Shown here: positions 7,425 to 16,589 of the stretch, one piece after another
Position numbering within the stretch: the first letter of the stretch is position 1
Layout of the letters: each line of letters starts with the position of its first letter
Assembly: GCF_004339675.1 (NCBI RefSeq)
Contig: NZ_SLVM01000031.1
Location: forward strand, 1 to 37,814
Length of the DNA stretch: 37,814 nt
Direction of reading: 5' to 3'
Source of the DNA: Rhodovulum steppense
GTDB lineage: Bacteria; Pseudomonadota; Alphaproteobacteria; Rhodobacterales; Rhodobacteraceae
The notes under the pieces: model-generated
The model's database searches: none
Told to the model about the DNA's origin: nothing
What the model saw: only the letters and a program-made list of their open reading frames with translations
Made by a program: the position numbers and the translations under genes

Positions 7425-8608
7425 CCGACCGGTTCACAGGCAGCTTCACCCAGCAGGAGCCGATCCCCGACGAGGCGATCGCGGCGGCCGTTGCGGTGAT
7501 GCGGCATGGGCGGCTGCACCGCTACAACCTTGCCCCCGGCGAGGCGGGCGAGGTGACGGCGCTGGAACGGGACTTCGCGGCCTTTACCGGGGTGCGCTAT
7601 TGCCTTGCGGTCGCCTCGGGCGGCTATGCGCTGGCCTGCGCGCTCCGGGCGTTGCAGGTCGAACCGGGCGAGGCGGTGCTGACCAATGCCTTCACGCTGG
7701 CCCCGGTGCCGGGCGCGATTGCCAGCCTTGGCGCAAGGCCGGTCTTCGTCGAGACGACCGAGGCGCTGACCATCGACCTTGCCCATCTGGAACGGCGGAT
7801 CGAGGAAACCGACGCGCGGGTGCTGATGCTGTCCCACATGCGCGGCCATCTCTGCGACATGCCCGCGCTGATGGCGCTGTGTGACGGGGCAGGTGTCGCG
7901 GTGATCGAGGATTGCGCGCATACGATGGGGGCCGACTGGGCGGGCCTGCCATCCGGGCGGCATGGGGTTATCGGCTGCTATTCGACCCAGACCTACAAGC
8001 ACATCAATTCGGGCGAGGGCGGGCTGATCGTCACCGACGATGCGGAACTTGCCGCCCGCGCGGTGCTGTTGTCGGGCAGCTACATGCATTTCGACCGCCA
8101 CGGCGCCGCGCCCCCCGCCGAGGCGTTCGCGCGGCTTCTGGGCGAGGTGCCGAATGTCTCGGGCCGGATGGACAACCTGCGCGCCGCGATCCTGCGCCCG
8201 CAACTGGCCCGCCTGCCCGAACAGGTGGCGCGCTGGAACGGGCTTTACCGGGTGATCGAGGCGGGGCTGGCGGGCGTGCCGGGGCTTGCGCTGATCGCGC
8301 GGCCGCCAGAGGAGGGGTTCGTCGGCTCGTCCTTCCAGTTCCGCCTGCCGGACTGGCCTGCGCCCCGGATCGAGGCGTTCCTGGCCCGCTGTGCCGCCCG
8401 GGGGGTCGAGCTGAAATGGTTCGGGGCCGCGCGCCCGCAGGGCTTCACCTCGCGCTATGCCCATTGGACCTGGGCCGACCCGGACCCGCTGCCGAGGACC
8501 GACCGGGTGCTGGCGGGGCTGATCGACATGCGCCTGCCGCTGACCTTTTCGGAAGAAGACTGCGCCCTGATCGCCCGCATCATCCGCGCCGAGGCAGGTG
8601 CAATCTGA
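7421..8608 (+). CDS. DegT/DnrJ/EryC1/StrS-family PLP-dependent aminotransferase
   Basis: Fold type I PLP enzyme of the sugar-aminotransferase superfamily, 395 residues. Visible features are the substrate and cofactor loop VASGGYALACAL, the PLP-nitrogen aspartate in VIEDCAHTMGA (D164), and the Schiff-base lysine in TQTYKHINSGEGG (K193). A histidine after the lysine and the GEGG wording are typical of the family. It overlaps the phosphatase gene by four bases, so the pair is co-translated. Members act on nucleotide-linked keto-sugars or in related amino-transfer reactions. No sugar-nucleotide biosynthesis genes are nearby, so the substrate cannot be named, and the link to the phosphatase is unexplained. 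Confidence 0.85.
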   Translation: MTDRFTGSFTQQEPIPDEAIAAAVAVMRHGRLHRYNLAPGEAGEVTALERDFAAFTGVRYCLAVASGGYALACALRALQVEPGEAVLTNAFTLAPVPGAIASLGARPVFVETTEALTIDLAHLERRIEETDARVLMLSHMRGHLCDMPALMALCDGAGVAVIEDCAHTMGADWAGLPSGRHGVIGCYSTQTYKHINSGEGGLIVTDDAELAARAVLLSGSYMHFDRHGAAPPAEAFARLLGEVPNVSGRMDNLRAAILRPQLARLPEQVARWNGLYRVIEAGLAGVPGLALIARPPEEGFVGSSFQFRLPDWPAPRIEAFLARCAARGVELKWFGAARPQGFTSRYAHWTWADPDPLPRTDRVLAGLIDMRLPLTFSEEDCALIARIIRAEAGAI

Positions 8609-8653
8609 ACAGACCGCGAGGCCGGGGGCAGGGCACTGGACCTTGTGGCCCGC

Positions 8654-8671
8654 ATGCGGCATATGTCGCAT
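8654..8671. promoter_or_regulatory. Imperfect palindrome upstream of the NDUFA12 gene
   Basis: ATGCG-G-CATATG-T-CGCAT is an 18-base inverted repeat with one mismatched pair, centred on CATATG. It ends 20 bases before the start codon at 8692. The position would suit an operator or promoter-overlapping site, but no regulator is recognised for it. Confidence 0.25.
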
Positions 8672-8691
8672 AGCACCACGCGGAGGATCCC

Positions 8692-9075
8692 ATGGGCGTG
8701 ATCGACGACCTTCTGAAATACGTTACCTGGTGGAACGCCGAAACGCTCGGCACGCGCCTGTTCACTGCCCGCCACGGCCAGAAGGTCGGCGAGGACGCAC
8801 AGGGCAATGTCTTCTACCAGTCGAAGGACGGCACGCGGCGCTGGGTGATCTACAATGGCGAGGTCGAGGCCAGCCGCATTGCGCCGGACTGGCATGGCTG
8901 GCTGCACCACACCTATGCCGAGCCCCCGACCGAGAAGCCGCTGCCGCGCAAGAGCTGGGAAAAGCCCCATCAGGAAAACCTGACCGGCACGCCGCTGGCC
9001 TATGCCCCGCCGGGGTCGATCCGCAGGCCCGAGCCCGCCCCGCGGCGGGATTACGAGGCGTGGCAACCCGAATAG
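8692..9075 (+). CDS. NADH:ubiquinone oxidoreductase accessory subunit, NDUFA12 family
   Basis: Homologue of the mitochondrial complex I accessory subunit NDUFA12 (B17.2), found in alphaproteobacterial complex I. The 127-residue protein has the expected opening ([20 protein letters not shown]), the central block [19 protein letters not shown], and [19 protein letters not shown], followed by a proline-rich tail ending [10 protein letters not shown]. The start has a GGAGGA ribosome binding site just upstream. It is a peripheral subunit thought to help assembly or stability at the matrix-arm side. It lies outside any nuo operon here and four bases before mlaD, in a small operon. Confidence 0.93.
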   Translation: MGVIDDLLKYVTWWNAETLGTRLFTARHGQKVGEDAQGNVFYQSKDGTRRWVIYNGEVEASRIAPDWHGWLHHTYAEPPTEKPLPRKSWEKPHQENLTGTPLAYAPPGSIRRPEPAPRRDYEAWQPE

Positions 9076-9079
9076 CACC

Positions 9080-9541
9080 ATGGCCGAGAATACCACGACA
9101 GAGGTGATCACGGGCGGCGCAGTTCTGGCGCTGGCAGTGGGGTTCTTCCTGTACGCCAGCCAATCCACCGGCATCGGCGGCGCCGCGGGCAGCTATGAGC
9201 TGACGGCAAGCTTCCGTTCGGTCGAGGGGGTCAATGTCGGCACCGATGTCCGGCTGGCCGGCGTCAAGGTGGGCACGGTCACCGCGCTTGAGTTGAACCC
9301 CCAGACCTTTCGCGCCGATGCCCGCTTCACCATGAAGAAGGGGATCGAACTGCCCGATGACAGCGCGGTTCTGGTTTCGACCGAGGGGCTTCTGGGCGGC
9401 ACCTTTGTCGAGATCATCCCCGGCGGCTCGCCCTTCAACCTGTCGCCAGGCGACGAGATGCTGGACACCCAGGGCGCGGTCAGCCTGATCTCTCTGCTGA
9501 TGAAGGTCTTTACCGCAACCGCCGACGAGGCGGGCCGATGA
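9080..9541 (+). CDS. mlaD: Outer-membrane lipid asymmetry protein MlaD
   Basis: Inner-membrane-anchored, periplasmic MCE-domain protein that binds phospholipid for transport between membranes. The 153-residue protein has an N-terminal transmembrane anchor (about 10-27, GGAVLALAVGFFLYAS) and one MCE/MlaD domain (about 38-118) with VEGVNVGTDVRLAGVKVGTV, and VSTEGLLGGTFVEIIPGG. It ends in a helical tail (LISLLMKVFT). The ATG at 9080 is chosen because the anchor begins right after it; the frame is open upstream through the previous gene. No mlaE, mlaF or mlaC is adjacent, so the partners must be elsewhere. It is coupled to the DUF2155 gene by an ATGA overlap. Confidence 0.92.
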   Translation: MAENTTTEVITGGAVLALAVGFFLYASQSTGIGGAAGSYELTASFRSVEGVNVGTDVRLAGVKVGTVTALELNPQTFRADARFTMKKGIELPDDSAVLVSTEGLLGGTFVEIIPGGSPFNLSPGDEMLDTQGAVSLISLLMKVFTATADEAGR

Positions 9542-10086
9542 CTGGCCGACTGGCTCTTGTCTTCGTGCTGCTTGCCACGCCTCTGGCGGCGCAGCAGGAA
9601 CCCGTCTGGGATCCAGACAGTTGGACGACCGAGGGCTGGTCGGTCGGTCCCCTCGACGATCTGCCGCCGGGCGAGACGATGCTGAACGAGCAGTTGCAGG
9701 GCGAACCGCTGCCGACGATCGAGCAGGAAGACCCGCTTGTGATGCTGCCGGTCGCGCCGGACCCGCAGGCCGATCCGGCGATCCGGACCGAAACCGCACA
9801 GGCGGGCGCGGTTCTGCGCGGGCTTGACCGGGTGTCGGGCGAGGTGGTCGATCTGGAGCTTGCGCCGGGGCAGGGCGCGCGGGTGGGGCGGTTGCAGGTG
9901 ATGCTGCGCGAATGCCGCTATCCGGCGGACAACCCGGCCTCGGATGCCTTCGCGCTGATCGAGATTGCCGACGAGACGGGGGTTTCGCGGCTGTTCTCGG
10001 GCTGGATGCTGGCGTCAAGCCCGGCGCTGAACCCGCTGGACCATGCCCGCTACGATGTCTGGGTCCTGCGCTGCAAGAGCGCCTGA
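9538..10086 (+). CDS. DUF2155 domain-containing exported protein
   Basis: Exported protein of unknown function, 182 residues. A short Sec signal peptide ([20 protein letters not shown]) is followed by an acidic, proline-rich linker (about 20-90). The C-terminal DUF2155 domain (about 92-180) has [20 protein letters not shown], two cysteines at LRECRYP and VLRCKSA that may form a disulfide, and the [20 protein letters not shown] block diagnostic of the family. It overlaps mlaD by four bases and converges on aat, with the two coding regions sharing 37 bases at their 3' ends. Envelope localisation and linkage to lipid transport are inferences from the signal peptide and neighbour. Confidence 0.87.
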   Translation: MTGRLALVFVLLATPLAAQQEPVWDPDSWTTEGWSVGPLDDLPPGETMLNEQLQGEPLPTIEQEDPLVMLPVAPDPQADPAIRTETAQAGAVLRGLDRVSGEVVDLELAPGQGARVGRLQVMLRECRYPADNPASDAFALIEIADETGVSRLFSGWMLASSPALNPLDHARYDVWVLRCKSA

Positions 10087-10694
10087 CCCGAGGCGGGCGT
10101 CCGGGGGGCGGTGAAATCCGCCTGCCGGGCCAGTGCCGCCCCAAGCTGCCACATATAGGCGTCGCGGCCGATCTCGATGGCGCCGAGGCTTTGCAGATGC
10201 GGCGTCAGGAACTGCGCGTCGAACAGCTGGAAGCCGCCCGCGCGCAGCCGGTCCACCAGATAGGCCAGCGCGATCTTTGACGCATCCGTGCGGCGCGAGA
10301 ACATGCTTTCGCCGAAGAAGGCCGCGCCCAGCGTCACGCCATAGACCCCGCCGACCAGCGTGTCGCCCTCCCAGACTTCCAGCGAATGGGCGTGCCCCAT
10401 CGCGTGCAGCTCGCGGTACAGCGCAAAGATCGTGCCGTTGATCCAGGTCTCGTCCCGCGCCGCGCAGCCCGCGACGACGCCTGCGAAATCGGTGTCGATG
10501 CGGATCGTGAAGGGATCGCGGCGGATATGCCGGGCGAGGCTCTTCGAGATGTGAAAGCCGTCGAGCGGAAAGATCCCGCGCCGCCGCGGCCGGACCCAGA
10601 AGACCTCTGGATCCTCGCGCGACTCCGCCATGGGAAAGATGCCCGCAGCATAGGCGTTCAGCAGAACCCGGGGCGTCAGTCTGTCGGCCGTCAT
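10050..10694 (-). CDS. aat: Leucyl/phenylalanyl-tRNA--protein transferase Aat
   Basis: Transfers Leu or Phe from tRNA to N-terminal Arg or Lys of proteins, marking them for ClpAP by the N-end rule. The 214-residue protein shows the family blocks [14 protein letters not shown] near the N-terminus, [70 protein letters not shown] and [18 protein letters not shown]. The start [11 protein letters not shown] is chosen; the frame stays open 51 codons upstream into the accC tail, which is not conserved. It lies 34 bases after accC and probably belongs to the accB-accC-aat operon. Its 3' end overlaps the convergent DUF2155 gene. Confidence 0.95.
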   Translation of the reverse strand: MTADRLTPRVLLNAYAAGIFPMAESREDPEVFWVRPRRRGIFPLDGFHISKSLARHIRRDPFTIRIDTDFAGVVAGCAARDETWINGTIFALYRELHAMGHAHSLEVWEGDTLVGGVYGVTLGAAFFGESMFSRRTDASKIALAYLVDRLRAGGFQLFDAQFLTPHLQSLGAIEIGRDAYMWQLGAALARQADFTAPRTPASGQALLQRRTQTS

Positions 10695-10728
10695 TCCCTC
10701 GATCCCGGCGGGCCGGAGCGCGGGTCCG

Positions 10729-12078
10729 TCAGAGATCCGGCCCGGCCTCCAGCCAGCGTTCCAGCCAGTGGATGTTGTAGTTGCCCTTCTGGATGTCAGG
10801 CTCCAGCAAAAGCGCGCGGAACAGCGGTGCCGTGGTGTCGATGCCATCCACGATCAACTCGCCCAACGCGCGGTCAAGCCGGGCCAGTGCCTCGCCCCGG
10901 TCCCGGCCATGCACGATCAGCTTGCCGATCAGGCTGTCGTAATAGGGCGGGATCGAATATCCGTCATAGAGCGCGGAATCCATCCTGACGCCCAGACCGC
11001 CGGGCGCGTGATAGGCGGTGATCCGGCCCGGGCAGGGGGCAAAGTTCGGCAACCGCTCGGCATTGATCCGCACCTCGACGGCGTGCCCGTTCAGAACCAG
11101 ATCGTCCTGGTCGAAGGACAGCGGCCGCCCCTCGGCCACGCGGATCTGCTCGCGCACGAGATCCACGCCAAAGATCGCCTCGGTCACGGGATGTTCCACC
11201 TGAAGGCGGGTGTTCATCTCGATGAAATAGAATTCGCCGTCTTCGTACAGGAACTCGATCGTGCCCGCGCCGCGATAGTTGATGCGCGCCACCGCGTCGG
11301 CACAGATCTTGCCGATCCGCGCCCGCGTCTCGGCGTCGATCGCGGGGCCGGGTGCCTCCTCCAGAACCTTCTGGTGGCGGCGCTGCAGCGAACAGTCACG
11401 TTCGCCCAGATGCACCGCGCGGCCCTGGCCGTCGCCGAAGACCTGGATCTCGATATGGCGCGGCTTTTGCAGGTATTTCTCGATATAGACCTCGTCATTG
11501 CCGAAGGCGGCCTTGGCCTCGGCCCGCGCGGTCTGGAAGGCGCGTTCCAGATCGTCGGCGGTCTTGGCCAGCTTCATGCCGCGCCCGCCACCGCCCGCGG
11601 TCGCCTTGACGATGACCGGATAGCCCATATCGCCCGCGAGTTTCCGGGCGGTCTCGACATCCGGCACCCCGCCTTCGGAACCGGGCACGCAGGGAACCCC
11701 CAGCGCCTTCATCGTTTCCTTGGCGGTGATCTTGTCGCCCATCATGCGGATATGTTCCGCCGAGGGGCCGATGAAGGTCAGGCCGTGATCCTCGACGATC
11801 TGCACGAAGCGGGCGTTTTCCGACAGGAAGCCGTAGCCGGGGTGGATCGCCTGTGCGCCGGTGATCTCGCAGGCCGAGATGATGGACGGGATCGACAGAT
11901 AGCTGTCGGGGCTGGGCGGCGGGCCGATGCAGACGCTTTCATCGGCCATGCGCACATGCATCGCGTCGGCATCGGCGGTCGAATGCACCGCGACCGAGCG
12001 GATGCCCATCTCGCGGCAGGCGCGGATCACGCGGAGCGCGATCTCGCCGCGGTTCGCGATCAGGATCTTGTCGAACAT
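10729..12078 (-). CDS. accC: Acetyl-CoA carboxylase biotin carboxylase subunit AccC
   Basis: ATP-dependent carboxylation of biotin on AccB, the first half-reaction of acetyl-CoA carboxylase in fatty acid synthesis. The 449-residue protein begins [20 protein letters not shown] and has the biotin carboxylase N-domain, an ATP-grasp domain with [21 protein letters not shown] and [19 protein letters not shown], and the catalytic loop [14 protein letters not shown]. The C-domain has [11 protein letters not shown] and [17 protein letters not shown]. Length is standard. It starts 12 bases after the accB stop. No unusual residue was seen. Confidence 0.98.
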   Translation of the reverse strand: MFDKILIANRGEIALRVIRACREMGIRSVAVHSTADADAMHVRMADESVCIGPPPSPDSYLSIPSIISACEITGAQAIHPGYGFLSENARFVQIVEDHGLTFIGPSAEHIRMMGDKITAKETMKALGVPCVPGSEGGVPDVETARKLAGDMGYPVIVKATAGGGGRGMKLAKTADDLERAFQTARAEAKAAFGNDEVYIEKYLQKPRHIEIQVFGDGQGRAVHLGERDCSLQRRHQKVLEEAPGPAIDAETRARIGKICADAVARINYRGAGTIEFLYEDGEFYFIEMNTRLQVEHPVTEAIFGVDLVREQIRVAEGRPLSFDQDDLVLNGHAVEVRINAERLPNFAPCPGRITAYHAPGGLGVRMDSALYDGYSIPPYYDSLIGKLIVHGRDRGEALARLDRALGELIVDGIDTTAPLFRALLLEPDIQKGNYNIHWLERWLEAGPDL

Positions 12079-12090
12079 GCGCCGCCCGCC

Positions 12091-12576
12091 CTATTCGAGG
12101 ATCATCAGCGGTGCGCCATATTCCACCGGGGCACCATCCTCGATCAGGATGCGCTTGACGGTGCCCGAGCGTGGCGCCGGGATGTGGTTCATCGTCTTCA
12201 TGGCCTCGATGATCAGAAGCGTCTGGCCCTCGGTCACCGTGTCGCCCACCTTGACGAACGAGTCAGACCCGGGCTCGGGTTGCAGATAGGCGGTGCCCAC
12301 CATCGGCGAGGTCACGGCGCCGGGATGCTGGGCGGGATCCTCGGCCGGTGCCGCGGCCGGCGCGGCGGCTTGCATCGCGGGCATGGCAAGGGGCGCGGGC
12401 GAGTGCATTACGGGGGCGGCCATCGGCGCGGGCAAGGACCGCGATACCCGCACGTCCAGCGAGTCGTCCTCGCCATATTCGCGCTTTACCTGAAGCTCGG
12501 TCAGGTCGTGTTCGCGCAGAAGTTCCGCCAGCGCCTGGATGAAGGCGACGTCCGCCTCGTGGGAAGTCTTGGTCAT
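12091..12576 (-). CDS. accB: Biotin carboxyl carrier protein AccB
   Basis: Carries biotin between the two acetyl-CoA carboxylase active sites. The 161-residue protein has an N-terminal dimer/AccC-interaction region ([20 protein letters not shown]), a flexible Ala/Pro/Met linker (about 48-85), and a biotinyl domain ending in the canonical EAMKTMN, with biotinylated K127. The start [12 protein letters not shown] is chosen over an open upstream extension of 29 codons. It is the first gene of accB-accC-aat and is divergent from preT across a 272-base region. Confidence 0.97.
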   Translation of the reverse strand: MTKTSHEADVAFIQALAELLREHDLTELQVKREYGEDDSLDVRVSRSLPAPMAAPVMHSPAPLAMPAMQAAAPAAAPAEDPAQHPGAVTSPMVGTAYLQPEPGSDSFVKVGDTVTEGQTLLIIEAMKTMNHIPAPRSGTVKRILIEDGAPVEYGAPLMILE

Positions 12577-12778
12577 GCCTGTCCTCGATCGGTCGCGATC
12601 CGGTCCGCCGCGGGGCCGCCCGCTTCGTGAATTGGGCCGCTTATACGCGAGGGTCACCCCCATGGAAAGCGGGTGCGGCGGTTTTTGCCGATGGGGGCCT
12701 GCCGCCGACTCTGCTTATTCCTTGGGCAGCATCTTCGGCCGCTCCGGCAAACCCGCCGTCTCTGCCGCGCCCTCGGAA

Positions 12779-12794
12779 TTTACCGTTTGATAAA
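12779..12794. promoter_or_regulatory. Degenerate RutR-like site upstream of preT
   Basis: TTTACCGTTTGATAAA matches 10 of the 14 fixed positions of the E. coli RutR consensus TTGACCANNTGGTCAA and keeps the outer TT/AA and the spacing. It lies 54 bases before the preT start, in the divergent accB-preT region. It is weaker than the site upstream of the transaminase gene and may be chance; the pathway context is what makes it worth noting. Confidence 0.3.
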
Positions 12795-12848
12795 ATCCGT
12801 TGCTGTGGCAGGCTGCTCCGAAAAGGGAAGGCAGCAGGGAGGGCCGGA

Positions 12849-14189
12849 ATGGCCAATACGCCACTTACCCCCGGGGTCGTTTCCGGGCGCCTCGCGCCCG
12901 AAACCTACCGCGACAATTTCGCCGACAAGGCGCCGCCTTTGACGGCGCACGAGGCGCGGGTTGCCGCTGACCGCTGTTATTTCTGCCATGACGCGCCCTG
13001 TGTGACGGCCTGTCCCACCGCCATCGACATCCCGCTCTTCATTCGAGAGATCGCGACCGGGGCGCCCCGGGCGTCCGCGCGGACCATCTTCGAGCAGAAC
13101 ATCCTGGGCGGTATGTGCGCTCGCGTCTGCCCGACCGAGCAGCTTTGCGAAGAGGTCTGCGTGCGTGAGGTGGCAGAGGGCAAGCCGGTCGAGATCGGTC
13201 GGCTGCAGCGATTTGCCACGGATATTCTGATGGCCGAGGGCGCCCATCCCTTCACACGCGCCGAACCGACCGGCAAGCGGGTCGCGGTGGTGGGAGCGGG
13301 ACCCGCGGGGCTGGCCTGTGCGCATCGTCTGGCGATGAAGGGGCACGCGGTCGACCTGTTCGATGCGAAACCCAAGGCAGGCGGACTGAACGAATACGGC
13401 ATTGCCGCCTACAAGACGGTGAACGATTTCGCCCAGGCCGAGGTCGAATGGCTGCTGGGCATCGGCGGCATCGCGGTCCACAACGGCAAGGCGCTGGGGC
13501 GTGACCTGTCGCTGGACGGGCTGCGGTCGGAATACGATGCGATATTCCTGGCGATCGGGCTGGGCGGCGTGAACGCATTGCGCGCCGAGGGCGAGGAAAG
13601 ATCCCATGTCCGCGACGCGGTCGATTTCATAGCCGAACTGCGGCAGACCAAGGATCTGTCGGCTCTGCCCGTCGGGCGTCATGTGGTGGTCATCGGCGGC
13701 GGCATGACGGCGGTGGATGCGGCGGTGCAGTCGAAACTGCTGGGAGCAGAGAACGTCACCATGGTCTATCGCCGCGGTCGCGAGGCGATGAGCGCGTCCG
13801 AGGCCGAGCAGAACCTGGCCGCGTCCAAGGGTGTGCGCATCGTCACCGGCGCCGCTCCCCTGCGCCTTCTGGGCGAGGGGGCGGTCGAGGCGGTGGAATT
13901 CGCCTATACGAAGGAGACCGACGCCGGTCTGGAGCTGACCGGCGAGACCTTCCGACTGAAGGCCGACCAGGTGCTCAAGGCCATCGGCCAAAGCCTTGAA
14001 GGCGCGCCCGAGGGGCTGGCGCTGTCGGGCCGCAAGATCGCCGTGACGGGGCCGGGGCGCACCAGCCTGCCGGGCGTCTGGGTCGGCGGCGATTGTGCGG
14101 CGGGCGGCGACGACCTGACCGTGACGGCGGTGGCCGAGGGCCGCGACGCCGCCAAGGACATTCATGCGACCCTGATGGGGGAGGGCTGA
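12849..14189 (+). CDS. preT: Dihydropyrimidine dehydrogenase, NAD(P)-linked flavoprotein subunit PreT
   Basis: Small subunit of bacterial dihydropyrimidine dehydrogenase, which reduces uracil and thymine in the first step of reductive pyrimidine degradation. The 446-residue protein has an N-terminal Fe-S region with cysteines at 43, 46, 51, 55 and 90, 94, 100, 104. An FAD motif GAGPAG follows near 149-154 and an NAD(P) motif VVVIGGGMTAVDAA in the middle, then a C-terminal FAD segment (LPGVWVGGDCAAGG). The start MANTPLTPGVV has a GGGAGGG site upstream; the open frame before it is not coding-like. The stop is three bases before preA, so both subunits are made together. It resembles GltD-type reductases, but the preA neighbour fixes the role. 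Confidence 0.93.
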   Translation: MANTPLTPGVVSGRLAPETYRDNFADKAPPLTAHEARVAADRCYFCHDAPCVTACPTAIDIPLFIREIATGAPRASARTIFEQNILGGMCARVCPTEQLCEEVCVREVAEGKPVEIGRLQRFATDILMAEGAHPFTRAEPTGKRVAVVGAGPAGLACAHRLAMKGHAVDLFDAKPKAGGLNEYGIAAYKTVNDFAQAEVEWLLGIGGIAVHNGKALGRDLSLDGLRSEYDAIFLAIGLGGVNALRAEGEERSHVRDAVDFIAELRQTKDLSALPVGRHVVVIGGGMTAVDAAVQSKLLGAENVTMVYRRGREAMSASEAEQNLAASKGVRIVTGAAPLRLLGEGAVEAVEFAYTKETDAGLELTGETFRLKADQVLKAIGQSLEGAPEGLALSGRKIAVTGPGRTSLPGVWVGGDCAAGGDDLTVTAVAEGRDAAKDIHATLMGEG

Positions 14190-14192
14190 GCC

Positions 14193-15497
14193 ATGGCCGA
14201 TCTGAGAAACGATTTCGTGGGGATCAAGTCCCCGAACCCGTTCTGGCTGGCCTCGGCGCCGCCGACCGACAAGGAATACAACGTCGTGCGCGCGTTCGAG
14301 GCGGGCTGGGGCGGCGTTGTGTGGAAGACGCTGGGCGAGGACGGCCCGCCCGTGGTCAATGTCAACGGCCCCCGCTATGGCGCGATCTACGGGGCCGACC
14401 GGCGGCTTCTGGGGCTCAACAATATCGAACTGATCACCGACCGCCCGCTGGAGGTGAACCTGCGCGAGATCAAGACGGTCAAGCGCGACTGGCCCGACCG
14501 GGCGATGGTCGTCAGCCTGATGGTGCCCTGCGAGGAGGAGGCGTGGAAGCGCATCCTCGCGCGGGTCGAGGAGACGGGCGCGGACGGGGTGGAACTCAAT
14601 TTCGGTTGCCCCCACGGGATGAGCGAGCGCGGCATGGGCTCGGCCGTCGGGCAGGTGCCCGAATATGTCGAGATGGTCACCCGCTGGTGCAAGGCGAATA
14701 CGCGCATGCCGGTGATCGTGAAACTGACGCCCAACATCACCGATATCCGGCTGGCCTCCCGCGCGGCGCACAAGGGCGGCGCGGATGCGGTGTCGCTCAT
14801 CAACACGATCAACTCGATCACTTCGGTTGACCTCGACCTGATGTGTCCGGAACCCACCATCGACGGCAAGGGCACCCATGGCGGCTATTGCGGCCCGGCG
14901 GTGAAGCCCATCGCGCTGAACATGGTGGCCGAGATCGCCCGAGATCCGCAGACGCGGGGTCTGCCGATTTCCGGCATCGGCGGCGTGACGACATGGAAGG
15001 ATGCGGCCGAGTTCATGGCGCTGGGCGCGGGCAATGTGCAGGTCTGTACGGCGGTCATGACCTACGGCTTCCGCATCGTGCAGGAAATGATCGCGGGCAT
15101 GTCGGACTGGATGGACCGCAAGGGGTTCTCAACCCTGTCGGACTTTACCGGGATGGCCGTGCCGAACGTAACGGATTGGCAATATCTGAACCTTAACTAC
15201 ATCACCAAGGCGGTGATCGACCAGGAGGCCTGCATCAAGTGCGGACGGTGCTATGCGGCCTGCGAGGATACCAGCCATCAGGCGATCGGGATGACGCCCG
15301 AGAGGCGATTCGTGGTGAAGGACGAGGAATGCGTTGCCTGCAATCTGTGCGTCGATGTTTGTCCGGTCGAGGGCTGCATCACCATGCGCCGCCTGGCGCC
15401 GGGCGAGGTCGATCCGCGCACGGGAAAGACTGTTCCCGCGGACTACGGGAACTGGACGGCGCATCCCAACAATCCGGCTGTGCGCGCCGCAGAATAG
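14193..15497 (+). CDS. preA: Dihydropyrimidine dehydrogenase catalytic subunit PreA
   Basis: FMN-containing subunit that reduces uracil or thymine to the 5,6-dihydro form, receiving electrons from PreT. The 434-residue protein has an N-terminal dihydroorotate-dehydrogenase-like barrel (about 1-330) with IKSPNPFWLASAPPTD, GVELNFGCPHGMSERGMG, KLTPNITD and ISGIGGVTTWKDAAEFM. A C-terminal ferredoxin domain has two 4Fe-4S clusters, with cysteines at 347, 350, 353, 357 and 380, 383, 386, 390. This fused layout matches the E. coli PreA and mammalian DPYD domain order. It is co-transcribed with preT. Confidence 0.95.
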   Translation: MADLRNDFVGIKSPNPFWLASAPPTDKEYNVVRAFEAGWGGVVWKTLGEDGPPVVNVNGPRYGAIYGADRRLLGLNNIELITDRPLEVNLREIKTVKRDWPDRAMVVSLMVPCEEEAWKRILARVEETGADGVELNFGCPHGMSERGMGSAVGQVPEYVEMVTRWCKANTRMPVIVKLTPNITDIRLASRAAHKGGADAVSLINTINSITSVDLDLMCPEPTIDGKGTHGGYCGPAVKPIALNMVAEIARDPQTRGLPISGIGGVTTWKDAAEFMALGAGNVQVCTAVMTYGFRIVQEMIAGMSDWMDRKGFSTLSDFTGMAVPNVTDWQYLNLNYITKAVIDQEACIKCGRCYAACEDTSHQAIGMTPERRFVVKDEECVACNLCVDVCPVEGCITMRRLAPGEVDPRTGKTVPADYGNWTAHPNNPAVRAAE

Positions 15498-15525
15498 GCG
15501 CGCGCGCCTGCATTGGCCGTCCGGC

Positions 15526-15858
15526 TCAGAGCTCGATGTCGAGCTGGCGTTGCGCCGTCTCGGGCATCGGGGCGCCGCTGCGCCAGAAGGCCGATGCCTC
15601 GCTGAGGCGCCGCTCCGCCTCCAACTGGAGGGGCGTGGTGTCAAAGCTCGGCGGCGGACCGGCCGGCCGATCCGGATCGGGTGCGGGGAAGATGGCGCGG
15701 GGCGGCTGCTGGCCGCGCTCGCCGGTTTCGCTGCGGGTCTGCCCGGACGAGTTTCCGCCTCCCGCTGGCGCGACAGTGGTTGTCGCCGCAACGGCACTGA
15801 CGGCGGTAACACCGCTGTCCTGAAGGCCGACCGCCGGGATAGGGCCGATGATCTGCAT
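15526..15858 (-). CDS. Short Gly/Pro-rich protein of unknown function
   Basis: Unrecognised 110-residue protein. The start MQIIGPIPAVGLQDSG is preferred over an upstream in-frame ATG at 15978 because the intervening stretch is not protein-like and overlaps the rutR end. The middle (about 20-70) is low-complexity, rich in Ala, Thr, Gly and Pro. The C-terminal 40 residues are more ordered, with FDTTPLQLEAERRLSEASAF and a charged end DIEL. No signal peptide or membrane segment is visible. It is on the same strand as rutR but 116 bases downstream, so it may have its own promoter. It converges on preA. Similar small proteins seem usual in Rhodobacterales, but I cannot name a function. Confidence 0.55.
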   Translation of the reverse strand: MQIIGPIPAVGLQDSGVTAVSAVAATTTVAPAGGGNSSGQTRSETGERGQQPPRAIFPAPDPDRPAGPPPSFDTTPLQLEAERRLSEASAFWRSGAPMPETAQRQLDIEL

Positions 15859-15974
15859 TGGTCCCAAGCTCCTGCTCAGACCCCCACCACCTGAAACTAT
15901 GGGCAGAAATGTGCGCGCGCGAAAAGGGTTTGGCGAGGAAATTCGTATCCCATGGTTAACGGGCGCGGGTCTGT

Positions 15975-16589
15975 TCATGGGGTCAGCAGCCGGGTGAAGA
16001 GCGTGACCAGATGGCGTTCGGCCCCGTCGAACGGATCGCCGCGATCCGGTCCCAGCACGGCGCGGACCTGCACGTCGAAATCGGCATAATGCTGGGTCAG
16101 CGCCCAGATCGAGAAGATCAGGTGCCAGGGATCGACATCTGCAATTCGCCCTGCGGCGGACCAGCCCGCGATCACCGCCGCCTTTTCGTCCACCAGCGAT
16201 TTCAACTCGCCGTCCAGCGTCGGCCCGATCCGCGGCGCGCCTTGCAGGATCTCGTTGGCAAAGAGCCTGCTCTCGCGGGGAAAATCCCGGCTCATTGCCA
16301 GTTTGCGGCGGACATAGCCGAGGATCTCCTCGATGGGGTCGCCCGCGGGGTCGAGCGCGCGCAACGGGTCGAGCCAGGTTTCCAGAAGCCCGGCAAGAAG
16401 CGTCTCGTGGATCGCCTCCTTGGAAGGGAAATAATAGAGCAGGTTGGGTTTCGACAGCCCCGCCTCGGCCGCGATCTGGTCGAGTGTGGCGCCACGAAAG
16501 CCGTGCTGCGAGAACACCGCAAGGGCGGCCTCCAGGATTGCGCGGCGGTTGCGGCGCTGGATACGGGTGCGGGGGGGATCGGATGACAT
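15975..16589 (-). CDS. rutR: TetR-family pyrimidine-responsive regulator RutR
   Basis: Transcription factor of the RutR branch of the TetR family; in E. coli the protein binds uracil or thymine and then releases DNA. The 204-residue protein starts MSSDPPRTRIQRRNRRAILE, with the helix-turn-helix in FRGATLDQIAAEAGLSKPNL and YYFPSKEAIHETLL. Its C-terminal domain carries the RutR-type stretch RESRLFANEILQGAPRIG and a WALTQHYADFDVQV segment near the ligand pocket. It is divergent from the beta-alanine transaminase gene, with a 185-base gap that holds a strong RutR-like palindrome. The position amid pyrimidine catabolic genes supports the assignment. Confidence 0.9.
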   Translation of the reverse strand: MSSDPPRTRIQRRNRRAILEAALAVFSQHGFRGATLDQIAAEAGLSKPNLLYYFPSKEAIHETLLAGLLETWLDPLRALDPAGDPIEEILGYVRRKLAMSRDFPRESRLFANEILQGAPRIGPTLDGELKSLVDEKAAVIAGWSAAGRIADVDPWHLIFSIWALTQHYADFDVQVRAVLGPDRGDPFDGAERHLVTLFTRLLTP

